Below are positions 22,805 through 32,944 of a DNA stretch of 64,000 bases, piece after piece (the first letter of the stretch is position 1; every line of letters starts with the position of its first letter). The notes beneath the pieces are model-generated. The model searched no databases. It was not told the origin of the DNA and saw only the letters and a program-made list of their open reading frames with translations. Both the position numbers and the translations under genes were made by a program. Location: contig NZ_CP092535.1 of NCBI RefSeq assembly GCF_022437945.1, positions 620,001 through 684,000 of the forward strand. The letters run 5' to 3'. The stretch is from Nocardioides sp. TF02-7. Its GTDB lineage: Bacteria; Actinomycetota; Actinomycetes; Propionibacteriales; Nocardioidaceae.

Positions 22805-22836
22805 GCGGCCCGCCCGGTGCGCACCGGGCGGGCCGC
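22805..22836 (-). terminator. Hairpin terminator after the ScyD-like gene
   Basis: Perfect 14-bp stem GCGGCCCGCCCGGT / ACCGGGCGGGCCGC with loop GCGC, in the 105-bp gap after the ScyD-like stop and before the M20 start. No T-run. Confidence 0.65.
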
Positions 22837-22880
22837 GTCGGCGGCTGGTCAGGCTGGTCGGGTTGGCCAGGCTGGTCGGC

Positions 22881-23969
22881 TCACCGTCGGTAGGCGACCA
22901 CCCGGCCCGCGGGGGCGTCGCCGGGCTCGCCGGACAGGCCGCTCAGGACGTTGAGCGTCGCGTAGACCTTGCCGGCGTGCAGCTCGACGGCGGCCGGGAG
23001 GGGCGCCTCGACGAAGGTGCGCGGGTCGCCGCCCTTGGCCGGGATGCGGGTGATCCGGCCGGCGAACAGCTCGGAGACGAACACGTCCCCGTTTCGCGCC
23101 ACGTCGAGACCGGTGGCGCTGACCAGGCCGGTGGCGATTCGGCGGGTCTTGCCCGACTTCGCGTCCACCGTGAACACCCCGCCGGGGGACGCTGCCGTCC
23201 TCGGGGCCGCCGGGAAGGCTGCTGACGTACAGCCGGCCCCGGGGGCCGACCTCGACGTCGGTGGGCACCGGCTCGAAGAAGTAGTCCTCGCCCACGGCGC
23301 ACTCCGGCAGGCCGGCGCCGCCGGCCATCTCGGCGGTGATCTCGACCTTCACCCGCGGCAGCACCGCGACGGTGCGCACCTTGCCGTTCGGCCCGACCGA
23401 GAGGATCGTGTTGCCGGCGGCGTCGGCGACGTACACCTTCTTGCCGACGACCGCGGTGCCGTAGGGGTGCGACTCGACGATGCCGCCGGAGCTCGGCGGC
23501 GGCCCCTCGGCCGGCCACTCGGCGAGGCACTCCTCGGAGAGCCCGGGCGCGCCGTACTGGACGTTGCGGTCGGGGTTGCGGGACTTCTCGTGGGCCCCGA
23601 GGTTGGCCACCTTGCGGATCACGCCACGGGGGTGCGCTTCATCAGCGCCGCGGCCCGGACGAAGTAGACGGTGCCGTCGGAGGCGACCGAGATGGCGCCG
23701 ACCTCACGGCCCTTGTCGTCGGCGTAGAGGACCTTGGCCTTCTTGCCGGGACGCTTGACCAGCAGCTTCCCGGCGAAGTTCTCGCTGTAGTAGACGGCGC
23801 CCTTGGCGTCGACCTCGACGCTCAGCGGCGACAGGAGGTCCTTGGCCACCGTCGAGGCCTTCGGCGGCGCCTGGGCGACGGTCGCGGAGGGGGCCAGCGT
23901 GGCGGCGGTCGCCGCCAGGGCGGTGATGCCGGCGGCGATCAGCCGGCGCTTGGTCGTGGATGTGGACAC
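22881..23969 (-). CDS. ScyD/ScyE-like secreted beta-propeller protein (frameshifted)
   Basis: 362 residues after restoring one C near 23630 and removing one C near 23192. The GTG at 23969, preceded by GAGAAGG, starts a signal peptide (KRRLIAAGITALAATAA...VAQA). The body has repeated NHL/propeller-like strands: LSPLSVEVDAKGAVYYSEN, GAISVASDGTVYFVRA, GKKVYVADAAGNTILSVGP, PTDVEVGPRGRLYVSSL, TGLDVARNGDVFVSELFAG. Proteins of this type are exported and annotated ScyD/ScyE, but outside cyanobacteria the role is unknown. A hairpin terminator follows. Confidence 0.8.
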
Positions 23970-24203
23970 GTTCACCTTCTCGGGTCGGAGCGGGTTCGGG
24001 GGTCGCAGCGGTGCCGACACCGGTCCTCGTCGGCGCCGGCACCTGTCTCCTGCTGGAGCTGTCCCTGACCCGAGTACAGGGTCGTCCAGGAGGACGGAGA
24101 TGCGAGCCATGGCTTGGTCGGGACGCTAGGTGACGCGTGGGAACGGCGCCGTCCGAGCCGGACCGAATTCATCCTCAGGACGGAGAAGAGTGGTCCGTGA
24201 GGC
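23970..24203. other. Non-coding gap between meaB and the ScyD-like gene
   Basis: 234 bases between two minus-strand genes. Apart from the GAGAAGG ribosome site next to 23969, I see no clear hairpin, promoter hexamer or small gene. Confidence 0.4.
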
Positions 24204-25234
24204 CTACGGCGTCGGCTCCTGGTCGCCGCCGCCCGGCTCCGGCCGGCCGTCGTACGCCGCCAGGATCCGGTCGGCCGCCAGCGGCGCGGCCAGCTCCCCC
24301 CGCCAGCACGGCGGAGCGGATCTCGTCGCGGACCGCACGGACCGCGGGCGACTGCCGCAGCCGCTGGTCGAGCTCGTCGCGCACGAGCGCCCACGTGAAG
24401 TCCAGCTGCTGCTCGGCGCGCTTGCGTGCCAGGCCGTCCTCGCCGAGGTGCGTGCGGTGGGCGAGCACCTGCTCCCAGACCTCGTCGACGCGGGCGCCGG
24501 TCAACCCCGAGCAGGTGACCACCGGCGGCGACCAGCCTGCCCCGTCCCGTGGTTGGCCGCGGACCAGCCGCAGCGCGCCGGCCAGCTCGCGGGCGGCGCT
24601 GCGCGCCTCCTGCTCCCGGTCGCCGTCGGCCTTGTTGACCGCGATGACGTCGGCGATCTCGAGGATCCCCTTCTTGATGCCCTGGAGCTGGTCCCCGGTC
24701 CGCGCGAGGGTGAGGAAGAGGAACGTGTCGACCATGCCGGCGACGGTGACCTCCGACTGGCCGACGCCGACCGTCTCGACCAGCACGACGTCGTACCCCG
24801 CCGCCTCGAGGACGGTCATCGCCTGGGTGGTCGCCCGGGCGACGCCGCCGAGGGTGCCGGCCGACGGGGAGGGGCCGGATGTAGGCGTCCGGATCGGTGG
24901 AGAGCCGGGCCATCCGGGTCTTGTCGCCGAGCACCGACCCGCCCGTGCGCACGCTCGACGGGTCGACGGCGAGGACGCCCACCCGGTGCCCGGTCGAGGT
25001 CAGCGCGGTGCCGAGCGACTCGATGAAGGTCGACTTGCCCACGCCCGGCACGCCGGAGATGCCCACCCGGACGGCGGGCCGCTCGGGACGCAGGGCGTCG
25101 AGCCGGGAGAGCAGCTCCCGCGCGTCCGCCCGGTGCCGCGCGCTGGTCGACTCGACGAGGGTGATCGCCCGCGACACCTGCGCTCGACGGCCCTCGCGGA
25201 TCCCGTCGAGCAACCGCTCGAGGTCGACCGCCAT
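24204..25234 (-). CDS. meaB: Methylmalonyl-CoA mutase-associated GTPase MeaB (frameshifted)
   Basis: G-protein chaperone that gates cobalamin delivery to, and protects, methylmalonyl-CoA mutase. 342 residues after removing one extra C near 24875 and one extra G near 24300. Motifs: P-loop [40 protein letters not shown] split across the Mg and switch I region, [15 protein letters not shown] (switch II) and [10 protein letters not shown] (N-K-x-D). The C-terminal dimerisation helices follow ([18 protein letters not shown]), ending GGGDQEPTP. It starts 4 bases after the mutB stop, so it is the third gene of the mutA-mutB-meaB operon. Confidence 0.93.
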
Positions 25235-25238
25235 GCGT

Positions 25239-27410
25239 TCAGTGGCCGAGCTGGTCGCGGAGCCTCGCGAGCAGGTCGAGCGCCGACTCGGCGATGACCG
25301 TGCCCGGGAGGAAGACGGCGGCCGCCCCCATCTCCCGCAGCGTCGGCACGTCGTCGGGCGGGATCACGCCGCCGACGACGACCATGATGTCGTCGCGGTC
25401 GTGCTCGGCCAGCGCCGCCTTGAGGGCCGGCAGCAGCGCGAGGTGTCCGGCCGCCAGCGAGGAGACGCCGACGATGTGGACGTCGGCGTCGACCGCCTGC
25501 TGGGCGACCTCCGCGGGCGTGGAGAACAGCGGACCGACGTCGACGTCGAAGCCCATGTCGGCGAACGCGGACACGACCACCTTCTGCCCGCGGTCGTGGC
25601 CGTCCTGACCCATCTTGGCGACGAGGATCCGGGGCCGCCGGCCCTCGGCCTCGGCGAACTCGTCGGTCGCGGCGCGGACCTGCGCCACGAGGGAGTCGCC
25701 GCCGTCCTCGCTCCTGGCCGCCTCGTCGCGGTACACGCCGGAGATGGTACGGATCACCGCCTGGTGCCGGCCGTAGGTCTTCTCGAGTGCCGCGGAGATC
25801 TCTCCCACCGTCGCCTTCGCGCGGGCGGCGTCGACGGCGAGCTCGAGCAGGTTGCCGTCACCGGTGTCGGCGCTGCGGGTGAGCGCCTCGAGCGTCGCGT
25901 CCACCTCCCGCTGGTCGCGCTCCTCACGGAGCCGCTCGAGCTTGGCCAGCTGCTGCCGGTAGACCGCGTCGTTGTCGACCTTGAGCACGTCGAGCCGGTC
26001 CTCCGCCGCCAGCCGGTGGGTGTTGACGCCGATCACCTTCTGCGCACCGGAGTCGATCCGCGCCTGGGTGCGCGCGGCGGCCTCCTCGATCCGCATCTTC
26101 GGGATGCCCTGCTCGATGGCGGCCGCCATGCCGCCCGCCGCCTCGGCCTCCTGGATGTGCTCCCAGGCCCGCTCGGCGAGGTCGTGGGTGAGCCGCTCGA
26201 CGTAGTAGGAGCCGGCCCACGGGTCGATCGTGTGGGTCGTGCCGGACTCCTGCTGCAGCAGCAGCTGGGTGTTGCGCGCGATCCGCGCCGAGAAGTCGGT
26301 GGGCAGGGCGATCGCCTCGTCGAGCGCGTTGGTGTGCAGCGACTGGGTGTGGCCCTGGGTGGCCGCCATCGCCTCGATGCAGGTGCGGGCCACGTTGTTG
26401 AAGACGTCCTGCGCGGTGAGGCTCCACCCGCTGGTCTGCGAGTGGGTGCGCAGGCTGAGGCTCTTGGGGTTCTCGGGGTCGAACTGCCTGACCAGCCGGC
26501 TCCACAGCGCCCGGGCGGCCCGGAGCTTGGCGACCTCCATGTAGAAGTTCATGCCGATCGCCCAGAAGAACGAGAGCCGCGGCGCGAACTGGTCGATGGT
26601 CAGCCCGGAGTCGAGGCCGGCCCGGATGTACTCCACGCCGTCGGCGAGGGTGTAGGCGAGCTCGAGGTCGGCGGTCGCCCCGGCCTCCTGCATGTGGTAG
26701 CCGGAGATCGAGATCGAGTTGAACCGCGGCATCCGCCGGCTGGTGAACGCGAAGATGTCGGAGATGATCCGCATGCTCGGCGCCGGCGGGTAGATGTAGG
26801 TGTTGCGGACCATGAACTCCTTGAGGATGTCGTTCTGGATGGTCCCGCTCAGCTGCTCCGGCGCGACGCCCTGCTCCTCGGCCGCCGCGATGTAGAGCGC
26901 GAGCACCGGCAGCACCGCGCCGTTCATGGTCATCGACACGCTCATCCGGTCCAGCGGGATGCCGTCGAAGAGCGTGCGGGTGTCGTAGATCGAGTCGATC
27001 GCCACGCCGGCCATGCCGACGTCGCCGCGGACCCGCGGGTGGTCGGAGTCGTAGCCACGGTGGGTGGCGAGATCGAACGCGACGCTCAACCCCTTCTGGC
27101 CGGCCGCGAGGTTGCGGCGGTAGAAGGCGTTGGACTCCTCCGCGGTCGAGAACCCGGCGTACTGCCGGATGGTCCACGGCTGGGTGGTGTACATGGTCGG
27201 GTAGGGCCCGCGGAGGAACGGGCTCAGGCCGGGCCAGGTGTCCAGGGCGTCGAGCCCGGCCAGGTCGGCGGCGTCGTAGCGCGGCTTGATCTCGATGCCC
27301 TCCGGGCTCTGCCACGCGACGAGGTCGCCGTGCAGGTCGCCGGTCGAGGCTGCCTCCTGCGCTCGGCCCTCGGTCAGCGGCAGCCCGGCGAAGCTCTCCG
27401 GGACGGTCAT
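25239..27410 (-). CDS. mutB: Methylmalonyl-CoA mutase large (alpha) subunit
   Basis: Adenosylcobalamin enzyme interconverting (R)-methylmalonyl-CoA and succinyl-CoA, the last step of propionyl-CoA assimilation. 723 residues, the standard length, intact. The TIM-barrel domain contains the substrate-site segments [20 protein letters not shown] and [18 protein letters not shown], and [17 protein letters not shown]. The C-terminal cobalamin domain has [13 protein letters not shown] (D-x-H-x-x-G, His ligand about residue 606), then [13 protein letters not shown] and [11 protein letters not shown]. The ATG overlaps the mutA stop (ATGA), consistent with a 1:1 heterodimer. Confidence 0.98.
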   Translation of the reverse strand: MTVPESFAGLPLTEGRAQEAASTGDLHGDLVAWQSPEGIEIKPRYDAADLAGLDALDTWPGLSPFLRGPYPTMYTTQPWTIRQYAGFSTAEESNAFYRRNLAAGQKGLSVAFDLATHRGYDSDHPRVRGDVGMAGVAIDSIYDTRTLFDGIPLDRMSVSMTMNGAVLPVLALYIAAAEEQGVAPEQLSGTIQNDILKEFMVRNTYIYPPAPSMRIISDIFAFTSRRMPRFNSISISGYHMQEAGATADLELAYTLADGVEYIRAGLDSGLTIDQFAPRLSFFWAIGMNFYMEVAKLRAARALWSRLVRQFDPENPKSLSLRTHSQTSGWSLTAQDVFNNVARTCIEAMAATQGHTQSLHTNALDEAIALPTDFSARIARNTQLLLQQESGTTHTIDPWAGSYYVERLTHDLAERAWEHIQEAEAAGGMAAAIEQGIPKMRIEEAAARTQARIDSGAQKVIGVNTHRLAAEDRLDVLKVDNDAVYRQQLAKLERLREERDQREVDATLEALTRSADTGDGNLLELAVDAARAKATVGEISAALEKTYGRHQAVIRTISGVYRDEAARSEDGGDSLVAQVRAATDEFAEAEGRRPRILVAKMGQDGHDRGQKVVVSAFADMGFDVDVGPLFSTPAEVAQQAVDADVHIVGVSSLAAGHLALLPALKAALAEHDRDDIMVVVGGVIPPDDVPTLREMGAAAVFLPGTVIAESALDLLARLRDQLGH

Positions 27411-29102
27411 GCCAGCTCCTCCCTCGTGCGGGTCAGGAAAGCGAGCGCGTCGACGCCCGTCGCGCAGGCGTCGTCGGCGTAGTCGGCCGGCTTGCCGGCG
27501 ACCACCACCCGGCGCGCGCCGGCCTCCCGGAGCGCGGACGCGGCGGCGGCGCCCCAGGCCGCGTAGGCGTCGTCGGTGCCGGCGAGGCAGACCACCGGCT
27601 GGCCGCCGTACGCCGCGACCAGGTCGTCGACGCCCGTGGTGGGCCCGGCCGGCTCGACGGTGATCCCGCCGGCGGCCAGCAGGTTGGCGGCGAACGTCGC
27701 CCGAGCCGTGTGCTGGGCGACGGTGCCCATCGTCGCGAGGAACACCGGCCGGGAGGCGGGCACGTCGCGCAGCGCCTCGAACGCGGCGCCGTAGCGGCGC
27801 ACCTCCGGCTCCGCGGGGTTCGGCTCGCGGGTCGGCAGCGTCTCACCGGGGTTCGGGAACTCCGAGAGTCCCGTGATCGGTCGCTGGCGCCGGGCGACCT
27901 CGGCGTCCCGGGCAGCGACCGTCGCCTCGATCATCGGGGCCAGGTCCTCGCCCGCGTCGAGGCGGCCGAAGAGCTCCCACGCGGCGACGGCGAGGTCGTC
28001 GGTGAGCTTCTCGACGGCGTAGGCGCCGCCGGCCGGGTCGGCCACCTCGTGCACGTGCGACTCGTCGATGAGCAGGTGGGAGACGTTGCGCGCGATCCGC
28101 CGGCCGAACGCGTCCGGCTGACCGAGCGGGGTGTCGAACGGCAGCACGGTGACCGCGTCCGCGCCGCCGACGCCCGCGGCGAACGCGGCGACCGTCGTGC
28201 GGAGCATGTTGACGTAGGGGTCGTACTTTGCTGAGCATCGGCCGGCTGGTCACGGCGTGCTGCCGCTGGCCGATCCCGGCGTCGGCCGGCACGTCCGAGA
28301 GCTCCAGGACCCGCGCCCACAGCCGGCGCGCGGCCCGCAGCTTGGCGATCGTCGGGAACTGCTCGCCGGTGGCGGCGTAGCGGAACTCCACCAGGCGGGC
28401 GGCGTCCGCGGCGGAGAGGCCTGCCGCGGTCAGCACCCGCAGCGCCCGGACACCGGCGGCGAGGGTGTGGGCGAGCTCCTGCACGTCGGAGGCGCCGCGG
28501 TCGTGGACGGCCAGTCCGTCGACGACGATGCCGAGCACGCCGTGCTCCCGCGCCAGCTCCGCCACGGCGGCCAGCGCACCGGGGTCGGCCTCCGCCGCGT
28601 CCGCGCCCAGGTTCGTGCCCGGGTGGAGGTCGGCGTACGACGCGTGGTCGAGGAACGCCTCGGCCACCGCGACCGGGTCGCCGACCGGCTCGAGCACGAC
28701 CGGGGCTAGGTCGAGCAGCACCTTGTCGAGCAGCGTGCCGAGGTCGCTCGTCGCGCCCGCCCGCACCCACAGCGACGTCGCGCCGCCGTCGAGGTCGACC
28801 AGTGCGTGCTCGTTGAGCTGCTTCGCGTCGTCGCCCGCGAGCCGGGTGCGGATGTCCCAGGCCCCCGCCCGGGTCGGCCGGCCGGCCGTCCGCAGCCCCT
28901 CGAGCTGCGCCGGGGTGCCGAGCGGCGTGACCGGGATGCCGTCCAGGGTCGTGCGCGCCAGCCGCTCCCAGACCAGGTCGTCGGGCTCGTCGTCCGCGAG
29001 CCTCCGGCTCTTGCGGAGCACGGCCGCAGCCGCGGCCTCCCACTCCTGCTGGTCGTGGGCGTCCTCCGGCTGGGCCAACGAGAGGCCGTCGGCTTCGGTC
29101 AT
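27407..29102 (-). CDS. mutA: Methylmalonyl-CoA mutase small (beta) subunit (frameshifted)
   Basis: Non-catalytic partner of MutB, 564 residues after removing one extra A near 28225 (the break is in AGCAAAGTAC, where AGCAAGTAC is expected). It keeps the mutase fold ([59 protein letters not shown]). The D-x-H-x-x-G cobalamin motif is missing at the C-terminus, where [19 protein letters not shown] stands instead, as expected for the small subunit. It is the first gene of the operon, and a 9-4-9 inverted repeat lies 20 bases upstream of the ATG. Confidence 0.94.
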
Positions 29103-29241
29103 GCGCGCACCCTATGAACTGCTGTGTGGCGTCCGCTACACAGTGTGATGTTCTCGACTCGGTGACCGCGCGTTGCGGGCCGGGTAAAGAAGTACTCGTT
29201 TCCGGTACAGAGTCGCTCGTCCGTCGCCATACTGCGCGGCT
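29103..29241. promoter_or_regulatory. Divergent promoter region with inverted repeat, mutA versus exported FN3 protein
   Basis: An imperfect inverted repeat CTGTGTGGC-GTCC-GCTACACAG (29122-29143, one mismatch) lies just upstream of the mutA ATG. On the plus strand CATACT (29228-29233) ends 8 bases before the GTG at 29242, which suits a -10 element of a leaderless transcript. The regulator is unknown. Confidence 0.5.
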
Positions 29242-30549
29242 GTGACCCAACTCACTGCGCGGACCCGCCTCCTCCGCCGCTTCCTCGCCGCCCCCGTCGC
29301 CCTCGCCGCCGGACTCGTCGGCCTCGCTCCAGCCGCCCCGTCCGGCGCCGCCGACATCGGCACGCCACCGGTGCGCAAGATCGCCGTCCCCTCGGGCAAC
29401 GTGTCCGGGGCGGCGATCGCCAACGACGGCCGGGTGTTCGCGCTCGACGGCAGCGACCTGGTCGTCTACGCACCGGGCGCCAAGGGCGTCGCGACGCCGC
29501 AGAAGGTGATCACCGGCCTCGGCTCGTCGTTCCTCGCGATCCCCTCCTACCACCCGGCGCGCGGCATCGTGCTGGCCAGCGGAGCGCCCAGCGGCGTCGT
29601 GGTCGTGGACCCGGGCCAACCGGACGGCCCGGTCGCGCCCACCCGCACCATCACCGGCCCGGCCACCCAGATCGAGGACCCGTTCACCGCCACCTGGGCG
29701 CCGGACGGGTCGATCTGGGTGCTCGACACGCAGGTCGACGGCGCCCCCGGTCTCGAGCTGTTGAGGTTCCCGGCGGGAGCCGACGGCGACGTCGCGCCCA
29801 ACCGGTCGATCTCCGGACCCCGGACCGGGCTCGACGAGGTGGCCGGCTCCATCGGCGGTGGCGGCCTGGACGTGCTGTCCAACGGCTCCGTCGTGGTCGG
29901 CTCGTTCGGCTGGGAGCCGCTGGTCCACGTGTTCGCCCCGAGCAAGAACGGCAACGCGGCGCCGTCGCGGACGCTCTACCCGCGGATGGAGGGCCCGTCC
30001 TGGGTGCAGTACGGCATGGCGGTCGACTCGGCCGACCGCATCTACGTCACCACCGGCGACTTCTCCGGCAACCAGTGGGGCAGCGTGGCGGTCTACGCCG
30101 CGGGAGCGAAGGGCAGCGCCCGACCGGTCCTCGAGCTCACCGGGTCCGGCCCGGCGTTCGGCGTCCCTGCCCTCCCCGCGCTCGCGGCCGACGACACCCT
30201 CGTCGTCACCGACGTGAAGATCCTCTTCGGCGAGACCGGTCCCGGGTCGATCAAGGTCTTCAAGGCCCTTCCCAAGGCGCCCGGCGCGCCCCGCTCGCTC
30301 AAGACGGCCAAGCGTGGCAAGTCGGTGACGCTCGCCTGGAAGGCCCCGGCCAAGAGCGGCGGCGCCGCGGTGCGGCGCTACGTCGTGCAGGTCAAGAAGG
30401 GCGGCCGGACGGTCCTCTCCTCGAGCGTCACCGGGACCCGGCTGACGGTGCGGCGCAGCAAGCTGCCGGCCGGGAAGCTGACCGCGGTGGTCACGGCGGT
30501 CAACGTGGCCGGCGCCGGCCCCGCTGCGACCAAGTCGTTCCGGAAGTAG
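29242..30549 (+). CDS. Secreted protein, beta-propeller-like with C-terminal fibronectin type III domain
   Basis: 435 residues. A basic N-terminus and hydrophobic core (RRFLAAPVALAAGLVGLAPA, then GAADIG) form a signal peptide. The middle has repeated blades (AAIANDGRVFALDGSDLVVY; FTATWAPDGSIWVLDTQV; GMAVDSADRIYVTTGDFSG; PALAADDTLVVTDVKI) with YAPGAKG-like turns. From about residue 350 a fibronectin type III domain follows (PGAPRSLKTAKRGKSVTLAW; VRRYVVQVKKGGRTV; AVVTAVNVAGAGPAATKS). No catalytic motif; probably an extracellular binding protein. The GTG start has no ribosome site but does have a well-placed -10 box. Confidence 0.8.
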   Translation: MTQLTARTRLLRRFLAAPVALAAGLVGLAPAAPSGAADIGTPPVRKIAVPSGNVSGAAIANDGRVFALDGSDLVVYAPGAKGVATPQKVITGLGSSFLAIPSYHPARGIVLASGAPSGVVVVDPGQPDGPVAPTRTITGPATQIEDPFTATWAPDGSIWVLDTQVDGAPGLELLRFPAGADGDVAPNRSISGPRTGLDEVAGSIGGGGLDVLSNGSVVVGSFGWEPLVHVFAPSKNGNAAPSRTLYPRMEGPSWVQYGMAVDSADRIYVTTGDFSGNQWGSVAVYAAGAKGSARPVLELTGSGPAFGVPALPALAADDTLVVTDVKILFGETGPGSIKVFKALPKAPGAPRSLKTAKRGKSVTLAWKAPAKSGGAAVRRYVVQVKKGGRTVLSSSVTGTRLTVRRSKLPAGKLTAVVTAVNVAGAGPAATKSFRK

Positions 30550-30596
30550 CCCTCAGGCGGAGGCCCGGCACCGGGGCGCCCGCTAGGTTCCCGGCC

Positions 30597-31007
30597 GTGA
30601 AGGTACGCAGTCCCGACGGCCGGACCTGGCGGGTGTCCCGGCGGTGGGTGCCCTGGCGGCGACGTCTCAAGGGCGCCCTCGACAGTGCGCCCGACCTCCC
30701 GAGCGGGCTCGGCGACGACCCGGTCAGCGCGATCATCGGCCTCGTCTTCCTCGTCATCCTGCTGCCGTTCCTGCTCCTGGTGCTCGTCGCCGGGCTGGAG
30801 CTGCTCGTGCTGCTCGTCGTGATGCCGTTCGCCGTCGGCGCGCGCATCGTCCTCGGCCGGCACTGGTACGTCGAGGTCCGCCGCGGCTGGACGCCGTACC
30901 TCGAGGAGGAGGCCGGCGACTGGCAGGCGAGCGGGGTGCTGATCCACGACCTGGCCGCCCGGCTCGAGCGGGGCGACGTGCCCGAGCCGAACCTGTCCGA
31001 GGCCTGA
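30597..31007 (+). CDS. Small membrane protein of unknown function
   Basis: 136 residues. The N-terminal 45 residues are basic and Trp-rich (GRTWRVSRRWVPWRRRLKG). One long or paired hydrophobic stretch at about 45-80 (SAIIGLVFLVILLPFLLLV; LELLVLLVVMPFAVGARI) and a hydrophilic C-terminus (HWYVEVRRGWTPYLEEEAGD) follow. No named family recognised. The GTG follows a TAGGTT -10-like box (30584-30589) by 7 bases, so it may be leaderless and separately transcribed from the upstream gene. Confidence 0.75.
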   Translation: MKVRSPDGRTWRVSRRWVPWRRRLKGALDSAPDLPSGLGDDPVSAIIGLVFLVILLPFLLLVLVAGLELLVLLVVMPFAVGARIVLGRHWYVEVRRGWTPYLEEEAGDWQASGVLIHDLAARLERGDVPEPNLSEA

Positions 31008-31110
31008 TCCTTCCCGCTGGCCCGGGCCTGCTCCTGCCGGTTCGCGGTGTTCACCGTCCGGCCATCCGCAGGTGGGCGCCCGGCAACACCCGTGGCGGAC
31101 GGTGGGGCAC

Positions 31111-32181
31111 ATGAGGATCGCGCTGGTGACCGAGACCTTCTATCCCGCGACCGACAGCACGACCACGACGCTCAAGGCGACCGCCGACCGGCTGGTCGAC
31201 CTCGGGCACACCGTGCGGATCATCGCGCCCGGTCCCGGGCTGTCCACCTACCGCGGTTGCGACGTCGTCCGGGTGCGGCCGCTGGAGCCGACCGGCAGCC
31301 AGGTGCGGGCGGCGATCGACGAGCTCGCCCCCGACCTGGTGCACGCCCTGTCGCCACGGGCGGTCGGCCGCAAGGCGCTCAAGCACGCGCGCCGCCACGG
31401 GGTGCCGACGCTCGTGGTGGAGCAGTCGCCCGTGCTCGACCTGGCCGCCGACTACTGGCGGGCCAAGGTCGCCGAGCGCGCCGACACGCTCCTGGTCACC
31501 TCCCGCTGGATGGTCGCCCGTGCCGCCGATCTCGGGGTGGACGCCGAGCTCTGGACCCCGGGCGTCGACCCGGTCGCGTTCACGCCCGGCCTCCGTGACC
31601 AGTGGCTGCACGACTCGTGGGCCCGGGCCCGTTCGGCGGCTGGACCCAGAACCGTCGTCGGCTACGTCGGCAGCCTCCACAAGCGCAACGGGGCGCGGCG
31701 CCTCGCCGAGCTGGCCGAGGTCGCCGGCACGCGGCTCGTCGTCATCGGCGACGGCCCGGAGCGCGAGTGGCTGCAGCGGCGGCTGCCCGACGCCCGGTTC
31801 ACCGGCCCGCTCCAGACCGGCGACCTCACCGTCGCCCTCCCCACGCTTGACCTGCTGGTCCACCCCGGCGAGCAGGAGACCTGCTGCCACGCCCTCCGCG
31901 AGGCAGCGGCCTCGGGCGTCCCGGTGGTTGCCCCACGAGCCGGCGGGGCGACGGACGTCGTCCGCCACCTCGAGACCGGCCTCCTCTACGACCCCGCCGA
32001 CCCCGGCGACCTCCGGCGCGCCGTCGCTGCCGTGGCCGGCGACCGGCACCGCGGCCTGCTCGGAGCGCAGGCTCGACAGGTGGCGGCGCGCCGCACCTGG
32101 CGGGACGCCGTGGACGAGCTGGTCGCCCGCTTCTACCCCGCCCCCGCGACGCTCGGCGCCGGTCAGGAGCGGCCGTCGTAG
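31111..32181 (+). CDS. GT4-family glycosyltransferase
   Basis: Retaining nucleotide-sugar glycosyltransferase with GT-B fold, 356 residues. The N-terminal acceptor domain starts MRIALVTETFYPATDSTTTT, typical of PimB/MgtA-like mannosyltransferases (ETFYPP-type motif). The C-terminal donor domain shows VVGYVGSLHKRNGARRLAEL, LVVIGDGPEREWLQRRLP, and HPGEQETCCHALREAAASG with the family E-x7-E pattern modified (E-T-C-C-H-A-L-R-E), then PVVAPRAGGATDVV. It likely acts on a cell-envelope lipid; the acceptor is unknown. Its stop overlaps the end of the convergent sdhB by 19 bases. Confidence 0.88.
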   Translation: MRIALVTETFYPATDSTTTTLKATADRLVDLGHTVRIIAPGPGLSTYRGCDVVRVRPLEPTGSQVRAAIDELAPDLVHALSPRAVGRKALKHARRHGVPTLVVEQSPVLDLAADYWRAKVAERADTLLVTSRWMVARAADLGVDAELWTPGVDPVAFTPGLRDQWLHDSWARARSAAGPRTVVGYVGSLHKRNGARRLAELAEVAGTRLVVIGDGPEREWLQRRLPDARFTGPLQTGDLTVALPTLDLLVHPGEQETCCHALREAAASGVPVVAPRAGGATDVVRHLETGLLYDPADPGDLRRAVAAVAGDRHRGLLGAQARQVAARRTWRDAVDELVARFYPAPATLGAGQERPS

Positions 32182-32933
32182 TCCTTGCTGCGGACGCCGA
32201 TCTTGCTGCCGAGCCACACCAGCGGGTCGAACTTCTTGTCCACCACCCGCTCCTTCATCGGGATGATCGCGTTGTCGGTGATCTTGATGCCCTCCGGGCA
32301 CACCTCGGTGCAGCACTTGGTGATGTTGCACAGGCCGAGCCCGGCGGCGCCCTGGGCGAGCTCGCGACGGTCGTGGGTGTCGAGGGGGTGCATGTCGAGC
32401 TCGGCGTACCGCAGGAAGAACCGGGGACCGGCGAAGGCCGGCTTGTTCTCCTCGTGGTCGCGCACGACGTGGCAGGTGTCCTGGCACAGGAAGCACTCGA
32501 TGCACTTCCGGAACTCCTGGCCCCGCTCGACGTCGACCTGCGCCATCCGCCGCTTGCCGTCGGCGTCGCGCGGCGGCGGCGCGAACGACGGCACCTGCTT
32601 GGCCTTCTCGTAGTTGAAGGAGACGTCGGTGACGAGGTCGCGGATCACGGGGAACGCCCGTAGCGGGGTCACCGTGATCGTCTCGGACTCGTCGTAGTCC
32701 GACAGCCGGGTCATGCACATCAGCCGCGGCCGGCCGTTGATCTCCGCGCTGCACGAGCCGCACTTGCCGGCCTTGCAGTTCCAGCGGACGGCGAGGTCGC
32801 CGGCCTGGGTCGCCTGCAGCCGGTGGATCGCGTCGAGCACCACCTCGCCCTCGGTCACCTCGACGGTGTAGTCGCCGAGGTCGCCGCCCGACTCGTCGCC
32901 CCGCCACACCCGCATCTTCAGCTGGTAGCCCAT
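32163..32933 (-). CDS. sdhB: Succinate dehydrogenase iron-sulfur subunit, first system
   Basis: Electron-transfer subunit between flavoprotein and membrane anchor, 256 residues, intact. The [2Fe-2S] ligands lie in WNCKAGKCGSCSAEINGRP and LMCMTRL. The [4Fe-4S] and [3Fe-4S] clusters lie in CIECFLCQDTCHVV and LCNITKCCTEVCPEGIKI. This pattern resembles mycobacterial Sdh1-type subunits and differs from the second copy at 38645. ATG at 32933, 11 bases after the sdhA stop. It is the last gene of the sdhCAB operon on this strand. Confidence 0.95.
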   Translation of the reverse strand: MGYQLKMRVWRGDESGGDLGDYTVEVTEGEVVLDAIHRLQATQAGDLAVRWNCKAGKCGSCSAEINGRPRLMCMTRLSDYDESETITVTPLRAFPVIRDLVTDVSFNYEKAKQVPSFAPPPRDADGKRRMAQVDVERGQEFRKCIECFLCQDTCHVVRDHEENKPAFAGPRFFLRYAELDMHPLDTHDRRELAQGAAGLGLCNITKCCTEVCPEGIKITDNAIIPMKERVVDKKFDPLVWLGSKIGVRSKDYDGRS

Positions 32934-32944
32934 CAGGGTGCCTC

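Noticed and set aside
21007..22893. Long open frame on the plus strand (628 codons)
   Set aside because: It is antisense to the secreted protein and the M20 gene, which have clear family signatures; the translation is Arg/Gly/Pro-rich low complexity, a shadow of high GC.
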